DNA of 64,000 nucleotides, from contig NZ_CP129992.1 in NCBI RefSeq assembly GCF_030505615.1, positions 1,178,001 to 1,242,000 on the forward strand, read 5' to 3'. The notes beneath the pieces are model-generated. The model made no database searches. It had not been told where the DNA came from and worked only from the letters and a program-made list of their open reading frames with translations. Every line of letters begins with the position of its first letter. Positions within the stretch are counted from its first letter, which is position 1. The DNA comes from Salinibaculum rarum (GTDB lineage Archaea; Halobacteriota; Halobacteria; Halobacteriales; Haloarculaceae). Below, in pieces: positions 38,159 to 46,731 of this stretch. The translations under genes were made by a program, and so were the position numbers.

Positions 38159-38617
38159 TCAGTCTTTCTTCTTGATGAGGAACTTCATGTCGCCCTCGAA
38201 GACGGTCGTGCCCTCCTGGTTTTCCATCTCTGTGTCGAGGACGACCAGGCCGACGTCGTCGCGGCCGACCTCCTTCTTGTTGGAGACTTCCATCTCTAGC
38301 TGGAGGGTATCGCCGATGTTGACCGGGTTCGGCAGGTCCATGTAGTTCATCCCCAGGAACGCGTAGGCCGTCCGCTCGACGATACCGGTCCGGTAGACGA
38401 AGCCAGTCGCCTGGACGAACGTCATCGGGCCGTGGGCGATGCGCTCGCCGAAGTCCTGCTCTTCTGCGTACTCCTTGTTCGTGTGGAGTTCGGTCCAGTC
38501 GCCGCTCAGCGCGGAGTGCATCACGAAGTCCGATTCCGTGACGGTCCGGCCGACGCTGATGAACTCTTCTCCCTCTTCGAAGTCCTCGTAGTGATGTGGC
38601 TCGTAACTGTACGCCAT
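38159..38617 (-). CDS. MaoC-like (R)-enoyl-CoA hydratase, probable stand-alone PaaZ hydratase
   Basis: The 152-residue hotdog-fold protein has the MaoC/hydratase-2 motif: SGDWTELHTNKEYA supplies catalytic Asp and His, followed by FGERIAHGPMTF. In bacteria the C-terminal MaoC domain of PaaZ hydrolyses oxepin-CoA to open the ring; here the domain is a separate gene. It lies convergent with the regulator (13 bases between stops), inside the phenylacetate region. It could alternatively act in ordinary beta-oxidation. Confidence 0.84.
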   Translation of the reverse strand: MAYSYEPHHYEDFEEGEEFISVGRTVTESDFVMHSALSGDWTELHTNKEYAEEQDFGERIAHGPMTFVQATGFVYRTGIVERTAYAFLGMNYMDLPNPVNIGDTLQLEMEVSNKKEVGRDDVGLVVLDTEMENQEGTTVFEGDMKFLIKKKD

Positions 38618-38709
38618 ACTCTCGGTATTCCCGAGCGTCGTTAAATATCTTTACGTTCTGATGCATCTCCGCTTGCGAGTGTCAGGACTGTCACACCTTC
38701 CAGTACGTA

Positions 38710-38716
38710 TTTATTC
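38710..38716 (+). promoter_or_regulatory. TATA element TTTATTC of the paaI gene
   Basis: TTTATTC lies 31 bases before the ATG at 38741, followed by TCCG. The same heptamer followed by a similar sequence lies 29 and 35 bases before the starts at 44463 and 57570, all genes of CoA-ester metabolism. The spacing fits a haloarchaeal TATA box and a transcript with little or no leader. Confidence 0.45.
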
Positions 38717-38740
38717 TCCGTTGTGGAAACCTCAACCGGT

Positions 38741-39139
38741 ATGGCGGACGTAGATGACGAGACACGGGAACGTATCGAATCTGATGCATACTGCGAGACA
38801 CTCGGTATCGACGTCGTCGACCTCGATGCGGGCTCTGCCCGGACGAGGCTGACGGTCACCGAGGACCTGCTGAACTTCCACGGGACGCCACACGGTGGCG
38901 CCATCTACTCGCTGGCCGACGCGGCCTTCGCCGCGGCGTCGAACTCCCACGGCACGACAGCCGTCGCCCTGGAGACGAACATCTCGTATCTCGAAGCCGT
39001 CGACGTCGGGGAGACACTGACCGCGACAGCAGAAGAGACACACATCGCCGGGAAGACAGCCGAGTACGAAATCGAAGTCACGGACGAAGGCGAGAACCGA
39101 ATCGCTACGTTCCGCGGCCGAGTGTACCGGATGACCTGA
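38741..39139 (+). CDS. paaI: PaaI-type hotdog acyl-CoA thioesterase
   Basis: The 132-residue product has the HGG-type hotdog motif NFHGTPHGGAIYSLADAAFA and the strand TNISYLEAVDVGE. PaaI releases CoA from stalled ring-hydroxylated phenylacetyl-CoA intermediates and protects the CoA pool. The ATG at 38741 is preferred to a GTG at 38723. It is convergent with paaK. Confidence 0.88.
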   Translation: MADVDDETRERIESDAYCETLGIDVVDLDAGSARTRLTVTEDLLNFHGTPHGGAIYSLADAAFAAASNSHGTTAVALETNISYLEAVDVGETLTATAEETHIAGKTAEYEIEVTDEGENRIATFRGRVYRMT

Positions 39140-39148
39140 CGGTGGGAG

Positions 39149-40438
39149 TCACTCGCGGTGGTCGTAGACGCGCTGGACCTTGCCGACTTCCGTCCGTTCG
39201 ATGCCGCCGGGCTCGACCAGGTCGAGTTCGTCCGGCGTGAACTGGAGCACGTTCGACAGTCGCTTCAGGATAGTGCTCTGCAGTTCTTCCTCGTCGCCCT
39301 CGAACTCGAGGTCTTTCTCGACGGTCAGTTCCATGATGTCGAGGCTGCCCTCCTTGTAGAGGTCGATGCGGTAGTGCGGGGCGACGCCGTCGATGTCGAG
39401 GACGACGTGTTCGATTTCGCTCGGGTAGAGGTTCACGCCACGGACGATGAGCAGGTCGTCGGAGCGGCCGGTGACGTTGTCCATGCGGACCATCGTGCGG
39501 CCACACTCACACTCGTCGTAGTTGAGCGTGGTCAGGTCGCCCGTCCGATAGCGCAGGACGGGAAGCGCCTCTTTGGTGAGCGTCGTGAGGACGAGTTCCC
39601 CTTCCTCGCCTTCTTCGACCGGTTCGCCGGTCTGTGGGTCGATGACTTCCGGGTAGAAGTGGTCCTCCCAGATGTGCAGGCCGTCCTGTGCCTCGTGACA
39701 CTCACACGAGACACCGGGGCCGATAATCTCCGAGAGGCCGTAGATGTCGATTCCGTTGACGTCCAGACGCTCCTCGATTTCCTCGCGCATCGGGTCCGTA
39801 CAGGGCTCGGCCCCGAAGATAATCGTCGAGATGGGAAGCTCGGCCGGGTCGAAGCCCATCTCTTCGGCCGTCTCGGCCAGGTACAGCGCGTAGGATGGCG
39901 TGCAGGTGAACACGTCGCTCTCCAGGTCGGTCATGAGTTCGACCTGGCGCTGTGTGCCACCACTGCCGATCGGGATGACCGTCGCGCCCAGCTCTTCGAC
40001 ACCGTAGTGAAGGCCGAGGCCGCCGGTAAAGAGCCCGTAGCCGTAGGCGTTCTGGACGGTGTCTCCGGGATTTGCGCCCGAGGCTTTCAGCGACTGTGCG
40101 ACGACTTCGCTCCAGACGTCGAGGTCGTCCTGGGTGTAGGAGACAATCTTCGGCTTGCCGGTGGTGCCGGAGGACGCGTGGAGTCGGGCGATGTCCTCGT
40201 CGTCGACGGCAAACAGGCCGTCGGGATACTCGTCGCGGAAGTCCTCCTTTGTCGTCATCGGGAGGACCCGCAGGTCCTCGACACCGTTGATGTCGTCGGG
40301 TGTGATGCCTTTCTCGTCGAGTTTGTCGCGGTAGAACGGTACGTTCTCGTAGGCGTGTTCGACCGTCTCGCGGAGGCGCTCGTTTTGCAACTCACGCAGT
40401 TCTCCCCGGTCGTAGGCCTCTTCGGGCTTGTAAACCAT
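39149..40438 (-). CDS. paaK: Phenylacetate-CoA ligase
   Basis: This adenylate-forming ligase (429 residues) activates phenylacetate with ATP and CoA, the first step of the pathway. The P-loop is HASSGTTGKPKIVSYT, the adenylation motif is YGLSEIIGPG, the hinge is LRYRTGDL, and the C-terminal lysine is in GKVQRVYDH. It is closely related to the product at 56214-57500; an 84-base stretch is identical between the two (39515-39598 here). CTAAAAAC (about 40466-40473) is a TATA candidate some 30 bases before the start on its strand. It is divergent from the thiolase gene. Confidence 0.93.
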   Translation of the reverse strand: MVYKPEEAYDRGELRELQNERLRETVEHAYENVPFYRDKLDEKGITPDDINGVEDLRVLPMTTKEDFRDEYPDGLFAVDDEDIARLHASSGTTGKPKIVSYTQDDLDVWSEVVAQSLKASGANPGDTVQNAYGYGLFTGGLGLHYGVEELGATVIPIGSGGTQRQVELMTDLESDVFTCTPSYALYLAETAEEMGFDPAELPISTIIFGAEPCTDPMREEIEERLDVNGIDIYGLSEIIGPGVSCECHEAQDGLHIWEDHFYPEVIDPQTGEPVEEGEEGELVLTTLTKEALPVLRYRTGDLTTLNYDECECGRTMVRMDNVTGRSDDLLIVRGVNLYPSEIEHVVLDIDGVAPHYRIDLYKEGSLDIMELTVEKDLEFEGDEEELQSTILKRLSNVLQFTPDELDLVEPGGIERTEVGKVQRVYDHRE

Positions 40439-40592
40439 GCTTCACTCTTCGCTTAGACGACAACGCTAAAAACCGTTCGGGTATGTGTCGCATTGTTCAG
40501 GTGACTACTATGTGGTGTCACGCCCACGAGCGCTCGCGGGAGCGCAACCGCGCCCGAAGGAACGAGCACCGCGCTCGGAGGAAAAGCTATTT

Positions 40593-40608
40593 TTCCGCAC
40601 CTGCGGAA
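40593..40608. promoter_or_regulatory. Palindrome before the thiolase gene
   Basis: TTCCGCA and TGCGGAA are separated by CC. The site sits between an AT-rich TATA-like stretch (40581-40592) and the ATG at 40618, at the predicted transcription start, so it is a likely repressor site. Confidence 0.45.
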
Positions 40609-40617
40609 CAGGAGTGT

Positions 40618-41790
40618 ATGCGGGACGCCTATGTCATCGGCGCAGGGCAGACGCCGTTCGGCGCGATGCCCGACGAAAGCTATCGCTCGCTGTTCGAGGC
40701 CGCCTTCGAGACGGCCATCGACAGTGTACCACACGGAATCGACGAGACCGACGTCGACGAGGCAGTCATCGGCTCGCTGGGGGTCGGGGGCCGACAACTC
40801 GGGCTCTCGGCACCGGCGGCGACCGAGCACGTCGGTCTGCACGGAATCCCGAGTTCGCGTATCGAGAACGCCTGTGCCGCCTCCGGCTACTCGGTCCGCC
40901 AGGCCGTCCAGGCGGTCAAAAGCGGCATGGCCGACGTGGCAATCGGCGGCGGCGTCGAGATTATGACCGACATGAGCAGCGACGTGACGAAATACTGGCT
41001 CGGTGTCTCCGGGGAGACCGAGTGGGAGCGGCTGACGGGGACGACCTTCGCCGGCGTCTACGCCCAGATGGCCAGTGCCTACCTCGACGAGTACGAGGCG
41101 ACGCAGGAACACCTCTCGATGGTCGCGGTCAAGAACCACGCCAACGGCGCGAAAAACCCCAACGCGCACCTCGGGTTCGAGTGTTCCCTCGAGGACGCCG
41201 TCGGCGCGCCGCTGGTCGCGGACCCACTGAACCTCTATCACTGCTGTCCGACCTCCGACGGTGCCGCGGCCGTCCTCGTCGCGAGCGAAGACGTCGTCGA
41301 CGAGTACACCGACGACCCGATTCGTGTCGCCGGCGTCGGCGCGGCCAGCGAGCGAGTCGGGCTCTTCCAGCGTGACTCCTACACCTCCATCTCCTCGTCT
41401 GAAACGGCCGGAGAGAAAGCCTACGAGATGGCCGGCATCGGTCCCGAGGACCTCGACTTCGCGGAGGTCCACGACTGCTTTGCCATCGCCGAACTGCTCG
41501 CCTACGAGGACCTGGGCTTCTGTGACCGCGGCGAGGCCTACCAGTTGCTCGAAGACGGCGCGACGGACCTGGATGGAGAGCTTCCGGTCAACGCCTCCGG
41601 CGGTCTCAAATCGAAGGGTCACCCCATCGGCGCGACGGGCGCCGGACAGGTGGCCGAGGCGTTCAAGCAACTCAGCGGCAAGGCCGGCGACCGACAGGTC
41701 GAGGACCCGAAATACGGACTGACCCACAACGTCGGGGGCAGTGGCGGCGGTGCCGTTGTGCACGTCCTCGAACGGGAGGTGGCACAATGA
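40618..41790 (+). CDS. SCP-x/acetoacetyl-type thiolase
   Basis: The 390-residue thiolase of the archaeal/SCP-x branch has the nucleophile in IENACAASGYS, catalytic His in HDCFAIAE, and the C-terminal GGLKSKGHPIGATG. It joins or cleaves acyl-CoA at the beta-keto position. Its stop overlaps the start of the HMG-CoA-synthase-like/DUF35 gene (ATGA), and such pairs form complexes in archaea. A role in beta-ketoacyl-CoA cleavage at the end of an aromatic or branched pathway is likely, while a biosynthetic role (acetoacetyl-CoA) is the alternative. The ATG at 40618 follows the palindrome; upstream in-frame sequence is not protein-like. Confidence 0.88.
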   Translation: MRDAYVIGAGQTPFGAMPDESYRSLFEAAFETAIDSVPHGIDETDVDEAVIGSLGVGGRQLGLSAPAATEHVGLHGIPSSRIENACAASGYSVRQAVQAVKSGMADVAIGGGVEIMTDMSSDVTKYWLGVSGETEWERLTGTTFAGVYAQMASAYLDEYEATQEHLSMVAVKNHANGAKNPNAHLGFECSLEDAVGAPLVADPLNLYHCCPTSDGAAAVLVASEDVVDEYTDDPIRVAGVGAASERVGLFQRDSYTSISSSETAGEKAYEMAGIGPEDLDFAEVHDCFAIAELLAYEDLGFCDRGEAYQLLEDGATDLDGELPVNASGGLKSKGHPIGATGAGQVAEAFKQLSGKAGDRQVEDPKYGLTHNVGGSGGGAVVHVLEREVAQ

Positions 41791-43217
41791 GCGACGCTCG
41801 CGTCGCGGCCCTCGGTGCGTACGCACCGCGACTGCGTATCGCCGCCGAGGAGTTCAAAGACGCCTGGGGCACCTTCGATGCATCGGGCGTCGAGACGAAG
41901 GCCGTCCCCGAGGCAGACGAGGACGCGCTCACGATGGGCGTCGAAGCGGCACGCCGTGCGCTCGACCAGCTCGACCGGGACGGGTCGGACCTCGCGTATC
42001 TGGCCTTCGCGAGCACGACGCCGCCGATGGCCGAGGAGGACCTCACCGCCCGACTGGCGAGTATCCTCGGCGCACCGAGTGACGTGACGACACAGACGGC
42101 GACGGGCAGTACCCGCGCCGGCGCTCAGGCCCTCGACGGCGCACTCGACGCCGGGCCGTGGGGCGACGACATCGGCATCGTCATCGTCGGCGACAGCCCG
42201 CAGGGCGCACCCGACAGCGCAACCGAACACGCCGCCGGGGCCGGCGCGGCCGCGGTGGTACTCGACGGCGACGGACCGGGAACTATCGCCGACCGCGCCT
42301 CGTACGTCGAACCGTACCCCGGAACGCGATTCCGCCCCGGTGGCAGCGACGAGACGACCGGGCTCGGCGTCACAGAGTACGACCGCGAGTCGTTCACGAC
42401 GGCGCTGGCCGGGGCCGCCGAGGACATCGCGGCCGACGACGTCGACGCAGCGGCGGTCCAGTCGCCGGACGGGAAACTCCCCTACCGTGCGACGGGCGCG
42501 CTCGGCGTCGACGCCGGGACGATTTCGGCCGCCGAGACCGTGAGCTTCCTCGGGGATACCGGCGCAGCGAGTGCCTTCCTCGGAACCGCGAAAGCCTTCG
42601 ACGAGGGCGCCGAGCGGGTGCTGCTTGCGGCCTACGGGAGCGGTGCCGGCGCGAACCTCGTCGTCGTCGACGGGCCGGTCCCGACCGCGGCGGCACTGGA
42701 AAGCGACGCGATGCTGTCCTACGAGAAGTACCTCCGGCGGCGCGGCGAGATTACCAGCGACGAACCCGAAGGTGGTGGCGCGTACGTCAGCATCCCATCC
42801 TGGAAGCGGACGATTCCCCAGCGCCACCGGCTCGTCGCCGGTCGGTGTTCGTCCTGTGGGGCGCTGAACTTCCCGCCCAGTGGGGCCTGTCACGACTGCA
42901 ACGAACGCCCCGACTCCTTCGAGGACGTCGAACTCCCGGGCACCGGGACCGTTGAGGCGGCGACCACCATCTCGCAGGGTGGCGCACCGCCGGAGTTCGT
43001 CGAGCAACAGTCAAAGAGTGGCCCGTTCGTCAGCGCCGTCGTCGCACTCGACGGCCCCGAGGGTGACGAGACCGTCAGCATCCCCTCGCAGGTGCTTGCC
43101 GGCGACCAGAAAGTCGCCATTGGCGACCGGGTCGAGTCGACCATCCGGCGCATCTACACCCAGGAGGGTGTCACCCGGTACGGGTTCAAGGTACAGCTGA
43201 GCGAAGTCAGACGGTAA
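41787..43217 (+). CDS. HMG-CoA-synthase-like domain fused to DUF35 zinc-ribbon/OB domain
   Basis: The 476-residue fusion has residues 1-340 with the thiolase/KAS III fold of archaeal HMG-CoA synthase. No cysteine is present in that domain, so the catalytic Cys is missing (ATGSTRAGAQAL where synthases have a Cys before IAG). Residues 345-476 are a DUF35 module: a zinc ribbon CSSC ... CHDC followed by an OB fold. In archaea a DUF35 protein scaffolds acetoacetyl-CoA thiolase with HMG-CoA synthase and passes intermediates through a shared CoA site (established). Here a dead synthase domain appears to have become part of the scaffold for the upstream thiolase (inference). Its stop lies directly against the stop of the convergent paaJ. 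Confidence 0.85.
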   Translation: MSDARVAALGAYAPRLRIAAEEFKDAWGTFDASGVETKAVPEADEDALTMGVEAARRALDQLDRDGSDLAYLAFASTTPPMAEEDLTARLASILGAPSDVTTQTATGSTRAGAQALDGALDAGPWGDDIGIVIVGDSPQGAPDSATEHAAGAGAAAVVLDGDGPGTIADRASYVEPYPGTRFRPGGSDETTGLGVTEYDRESFTTALAGAAEDIAADDVDAAAVQSPDGKLPYRATGALGVDAGTISAAETVSFLGDTGAASAFLGTAKAFDEGAERVLLAAYGSGAGANLVVVDGPVPTAAALESDAMLSYEKYLRRRGEITSDEPEGGGAYVSIPSWKRTIPQRHRLVAGRCSSCGALNFPPSGACHDCNERPDSFEDVELPGTGTVEAATTISQGGAPPEFVEQQSKSGPFVSAVVALDGPEGDETVSIPSQVLAGDQKVAIGDRVESTIRRIYTQEGVTRYGFKVQLSEVRR

Positions 43218-44360
43218 TCAGACTCGCTCGAAAATCGTCGCCACGCCCTGTCCGAATCCGACACACATCGTCGCGAGGCCGTACTCGGCGTCCTGTTTTT
43301 CCATCTCGTGGAGCAGCGTCGTGGAGATGCGCGCACCCGAACAGCCAAGCGGGTGACCGAGTGCGATGGCGCCGCCGTTGACGTTCAGTTTCTCGTCGGG
43401 AATTCCGAGTTCCTCGACGCAGTGGAGACTCTGTGCGGCAAAGGCCTCGTTGAGTTCCACGAGGTCCATGTCGTCGATTGTAAGCCCCGCGTCATCGAGT
43501 GCGGCGCGGGTGGCCGGAATCGGTCCCCGGCCCATCACCAGCGGGTCGACGCCGACGACCGCCCGCGTCTCGATGCGGGCCATCGGGTCGAGGCCGTGTT
43601 CCTCGGCGTACGCCTCGGAGGTGACGAGCATCCCGGCCGCGCCGTCGGTCAGCGGCGAGGCGTTGCCGGGTGTGACAGAGGCCTGGTCGTCGTCGCGGAA
43701 CACCGTCGGCAGGCCGTTCAGCGTCTCGAAGGTGGTGTCCGGGCGTGGTGTCCCGTCAGAGTCGACAATCCCGTCGTCGGTTTCGACCGGAACGATTTCG
43801 TCGTCGAACCGGCCACTCTCTGCGGCGTCGGTAGCCCGCTCGTGCGAGCGCAGCGCGAACCGGTCCTGCGCTTCCCGGTCGATACCGTGTTCGCGGGCGA
43901 TGGTCTCGGCCGTCTGGCCCATCGGGAGCCTGTCGGGGTCGTAGCGCTCCTCGATGGCGGGGTGAAGCCAGTCGGAGAAGGGAATCCGGCTCATCTGCTC
44001 GACGCCGGCGATGGGGTAGACTGCCCCGTCACCGGCCTCGATGGCGCGAGCGGCGTCGTTGAGCGTCGTCAGCGACGAGCCACAGAGGCGCGTCGTCGTC
44101 GACCCGGGGACCGTCTCGGGGAAGCCACCGGCGAGCAACGACTGGCGGGCCAGATTGCGGCCCTGTTCGTTTTCCTGGTTCGCACAGCCCAGGCGAAAGT
44201 CCTCCCACTCGGTGGCGGGCACGTCTGTCCGCTCGACCAGCGCGTCGAGGACTGTCGTCACGAGGTCTTCGGGGTACTGTTCGGCCAGCGCGCCGTCTTT
44301 CCGCGTCTGAGGGGTTCGTACGGCATCGACAACGACGGCTCGTTGTCCTGAATCGGTCAT
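43218..44360 (-). CDS. paaJ: Acetyl-CoA C-acyltransferase, probable 3-oxoadipyl-CoA thiolase
   Basis: The 380-residue biosynthetic/degradative thiolase (FadA/PaaJ type) has the nucleophilic Cys in TTRLCGSSL, NEAFAAQ, GGAIALGHPLGCSGAR and the second Cys in TMCVGFGQG. In the phenylacetate pathway this enzyme makes the last cut to succinyl-CoA and acetyl-CoA, and also trims the 3-oxo intermediate after ring opening. It is divergent from the hydroxyacyl-CoA dehydrogenase gene, with 102 bases between starts. Assignment to PaaJ rests on context; a general fatty acid thiolase is possible. Confidence 0.85.
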   Translation of the reverse strand: MTDSGQRAVVVDAVRTPQTRKDGALAEQYPEDLVTTVLDALVERTDVPATEWEDFRLGCANQENEQGRNLARQSLLAGGFPETVPGSTTTRLCGSSLTTLNDAARAIEAGDGAVYPIAGVEQMSRIPFSDWLHPAIEERYDPDRLPMGQTAETIAREHGIDREAQDRFALRSHERATDAAESGRFDDEIVPVETDDGIVDSDGTPRPDTTFETLNGLPTVFRDDDQASVTPGNASPLTDGAAGMLVTSEAYAEEHGLDPMARIETRAVVGVDPLVMGRGPIPATRAALDDAGLTIDDMDLVELNEAFAAQSLHCVEELGIPDEKLNVNGGAIALGHPLGCSGARISTTLLHEMEKQDAEYGLATMCVGFGQGVATIFERV

Positions 44361-44433
44361 TGTCGGGTAAACGTTACTGAGGCAATGATATTAATTCACT
44401 GGCTCGCAGGGCTCCTGGCGAGCAAGCAACGTT

Positions 44434-44440
44434 TTTATTC
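44434..44440 (+). promoter_or_regulatory. TATA element TTTATTC of the paaH gene
   Basis: The element starts 29 bases before the ATG at 44463. Its context CAACGTTTTTATTCTTCGGC is nearly repeated before 57570 (CAACGTTTATTCGTTCGGC). Confidence 0.5.
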
Positions 44441-44462
44441 TTCGGCGTTGTGCCTCGAACTG

Positions 44463-45347
44463 ATGCACGTAGCCGTACTCGGCGCCGGTACTATGGGGCA
44501 CGGTATTGCCCAGGTTTCGGCCATGGCAGGCCACGACGTATGGATTCGCGACATCGACGAGAGCATCGTCGACGACGGACTGGCGGCCATCGAGTCGAAT
44601 CTGGACGCAGGTATCGAACGGGACAAAGTGACCGAGTCGGAGGCGGCGGCGACCCTCGACCGACTCACCGGGACGACATCGCTGGCAGACGCCGTGACAG
44701 GGGCCGACCTCGTCGTCGAGGCGGTGCCGGAAGATATGGACATCAAACACGACACGATGACGGAAATCGAGGAAAACGTCGAGCGCGACACGCTCATCGC
44801 CTCGAACACGTCGTCGCTGTCGCTGACGGAAATCGCCAGCGCGCTCGAGTACCCCGGCCGTGCAGTCGGGCTCCACTTTTTCAATCCCGTCCACATCATG
44901 GGACTCGTCGAGATTGTCGTCGCCGAGCAGACGAGCGAGGAGACCGTCGACCGGGCACACGAGTTCGTCGACGGTATCGACAAGACGCCCGTCGAGGTGA
45001 CCGACTCGCCGGGCTTTGCCTCCTCGCGACTCGGCGTCTCGCTGGGCGTCGAGGCCATGCGGATGGTCCAGGAGGGTGTCGCCGACCCGTCGGACATCGA
45101 CACGGCGATGGAACTCGGATACAACCACCCGATGGGTCCAATCGAACTCGGTGACGTCGTCGGTCTCGACGTCCGTCTCGACATTCTGGAGTATCTCCGC
45201 GAGGAACTGGGCGAGCGGTTCCGGCCGCCCCAGATTCTCAAGCGGAAGGTCCGAGCCGGGAAACTGGGCAAAAAGACCGGCGAAGGGTTCTACGTCTGGG
45301 AGGACGGCGAAATCGTCGGGACGAGCGGCGACTGGGGTGACGAGTGA
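44463..45347 (+). CDS. paaH: 3-hydroxyacyl-CoA dehydrogenase
   Basis: The 294-residue NAD-dependent enzyme has the Rossmann motif VAVLGAGTMGHGIAQ at the N terminus, LVVEAVPED and SNTSSLSLTEI. The catalytic His is in GLHFFNPVHIM and the Glu partner in LVEIVVAEQT. The C-terminal domain contains NHPMGPIELGDVVGLD. It oxidises 3-hydroxyadipyl-CoA (or 3-hydroxyacyl-CoA in general). Its stop overlaps the start of the hydratase gene (TGATG), so the two steps are made together. The ATG at 44463 gives the Rossmann strand immediately. Confidence 0.92.
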   Translation: MHVAVLGAGTMGHGIAQVSAMAGHDVWIRDIDESIVDDGLAAIESNLDAGIERDKVTESEAAATLDRLTGTTSLADAVTGADLVVEAVPEDMDIKHDTMTEIEENVERDTLIASNTSSLSLTEIASALEYPGRAVGLHFFNPVHIMGLVEIVVAEQTSEETVDRAHEFVDGIDKTPVEVTDSPGFASSRLGVSLGVEAMRMVQEGVADPSDIDTAMELGYNHPMGPIELGDVVGLDVRLDILEYLREELGERFRPPQILKRKVRAGKLGKKTGEGFYVWEDGEIVGTSGDWGDE

Positions 45348-46156
45348 TGGGCCTCGAAGCGACGGCCGCGGACTGTGAGACGGTGAACGTGACCGTCGGT
45401 GACCGGGCCGACCACGTCGCGACCATCGAACTGAGCAGGCCGGACGCACGCAACGCGCTCAACGCACAACTCCGGTCGGAGCTGAAAGACGTCCTCGACG
45501 AGGTGCCCGACAGCGACCTCCGCGTGCTCGTCCTGACTGGTGCAGCGGATACGGGCGCGTTCGTCGCGGGTGCAGACGTGACGGAACTCCGGGAGCGAGA
45601 CGCACTCGAACAGCGCGAGGCGAGCAAACGACCCCGCGTCTACGAGTACGTCGACGACTGCCCGATGCCGGTCATCGCACGAATCAACGGCCACGCCCTC
45701 GGCGGGGGCTGTGAACTCATCCAGGCCTGTGACGTGCGCATCGCCCACGAAGACGCCAAAATCGGACAGCCGGAAATCAACCTCGGCATCATGCCTGGCG
45801 GCGGCGGCACGCAGCGACTCCCGCGACTGGTCGGCGAAGGCCACGCGATGCGGCTCATCCTCTCCGGCGAACTGATAGACGCCGCCGAGGCCGAAGACAT
45901 CGGTCTCGTCGACGAGGTGTACGGCGACGACGGGTTCGACGACCGCGTCTACGACCTCGCCGAATCGATGGCCACGAAGAGCCCCGTCGCACTCGAGTTC
46001 GCGAAAAAATCCGTCAAGGCCGCGTCGCGGATGGACCTGGAAAACGGTATCGAGTACGAGGCCGAACTGTTCGCACAGCTGTTTGCCACCGGCGACAAAA
46101 ACGAGGGCATCGACGCCTTCTTCGAGGACAGAGAACCCGAGTGGCCCAGCGGGTGA
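45347..46156 (+). CDS. paaF: Enoyl-CoA hydratase, probable 2,3-dehydroadipyl-CoA hydratase
   Basis: The 269-residue crotonase keeps both catalytic glutamates: GGGCELIQACD and QPEINLGIMPGGGG. FVAGADVTEL gives the oxyanion hole. It therefore is a true hydratase, in contrast to the PaaG-like isomerase at 23300. It is co-translated with the dehydrogenase upstream (TGATG). Role: hydration of the unsaturated adipyl-CoA intermediate, or general beta-oxidation. Confidence 0.9.
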   Translation: MGLEATAADCETVNVTVGDRADHVATIELSRPDARNALNAQLRSELKDVLDEVPDSDLRVLVLTGAADTGAFVAGADVTELRERDALEQREASKRPRVYEYVDDCPMPVIARINGHALGGGCELIQACDVRIAHEDAKIGQPEINLGIMPGGGGTQRLPRLVGEGHAMRLILSGELIDAAEAEDIGLVDEVYGDDGFDDRVYDLAESMATKSPVALEFAKKSVKAASRMDLENGIEYEAELFAQLFATGDKNEGIDAFFEDREPEWPSG

Positions 46157-46190
46157 CTGAGTGCTGCGGGTGTCACTAACTAACACGACT

Positions 46191-46207
46191 GTTCGACATA
46201 GTTGAAC
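46191..46207. promoter_or_regulatory. IclR operator-like 17-mer, site 1
   Basis: GTTCGACATAGTTGAAC: arms GTTCGA/TTGAAC with 5-base spacer, one mismatch to a perfect palindrome. It lies 35 bases after paaF. Confidence 0.4.
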
Positions 46208-46280
46208 ACCTTGGTTGTCGGTAATTCCTCTCCGAGATATCTTCTGCAGCCTGTTTATTTCGATATAGGGTAGTTTCACC

Positions 46281-46346
46281 GTTCGTGTAGAACGAACGAA
46301 TTGCCGTCGAGCGGCAATTTTCGCGCCAGCTGGTAGCAACGCTACC
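46281..46346 (+). other. Cluster of three perfect hairpins
   Basis: Three perfect inverted repeats occur in 66 bases: GTTCGT/ACGAAC (46281-46297), AATTGCCG/CGGCAATT (46299-46319, followed by TT) and GGTAGC/GCTACC (46332-46346). The middle one with its T run could terminate the paaHF transcript. The set together could be a structured RNA. Confidence 0.45.
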
Positions 46347-46714
46347 CCCAGAGAGCCACTAGCACGATGTGTTGTTTGACTCTTTAGCCTGTTCGACTGG
46401 GGTGGTGACCGCGCCAGTACTGTCGTCTCACTGTTCACCCTGAATAAATCGGCAAATAAGGCGTCTGAAAGTACACATTATGCGACTTCCAGACAATCAC
46501 TCCCTCGGAATTGCGGCGCCAGTGGCAGATTACTCGCGTTTCGGTGCCTGGCATCTCCACACACGGTCGAGACGACCGGACTGTCACGGACTGTCACGGC
46601 CGTCCCAATCGGTTTCTATGACGGCCATACGAATGTAATGCATGCCGTTACACTGCCCAGAATATGTCTATCTTTCGCCACTTTCTGCCTGGAATGTCTC
46701 ACTGCGCACTCTTG

Positions 46715-46731
46715 ATTCGAGCTATTCGAAT
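46715..46731. promoter_or_regulatory. IclR operator-like 17-mer, site 2
   Basis: ATTCGAGCTATTCGAAT, a perfect palindrome extended by one further G/C pair. Its 15-base core TTCGAGCTATTCGAA is the exact complement of the core of site 4. Confidence 0.55.
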
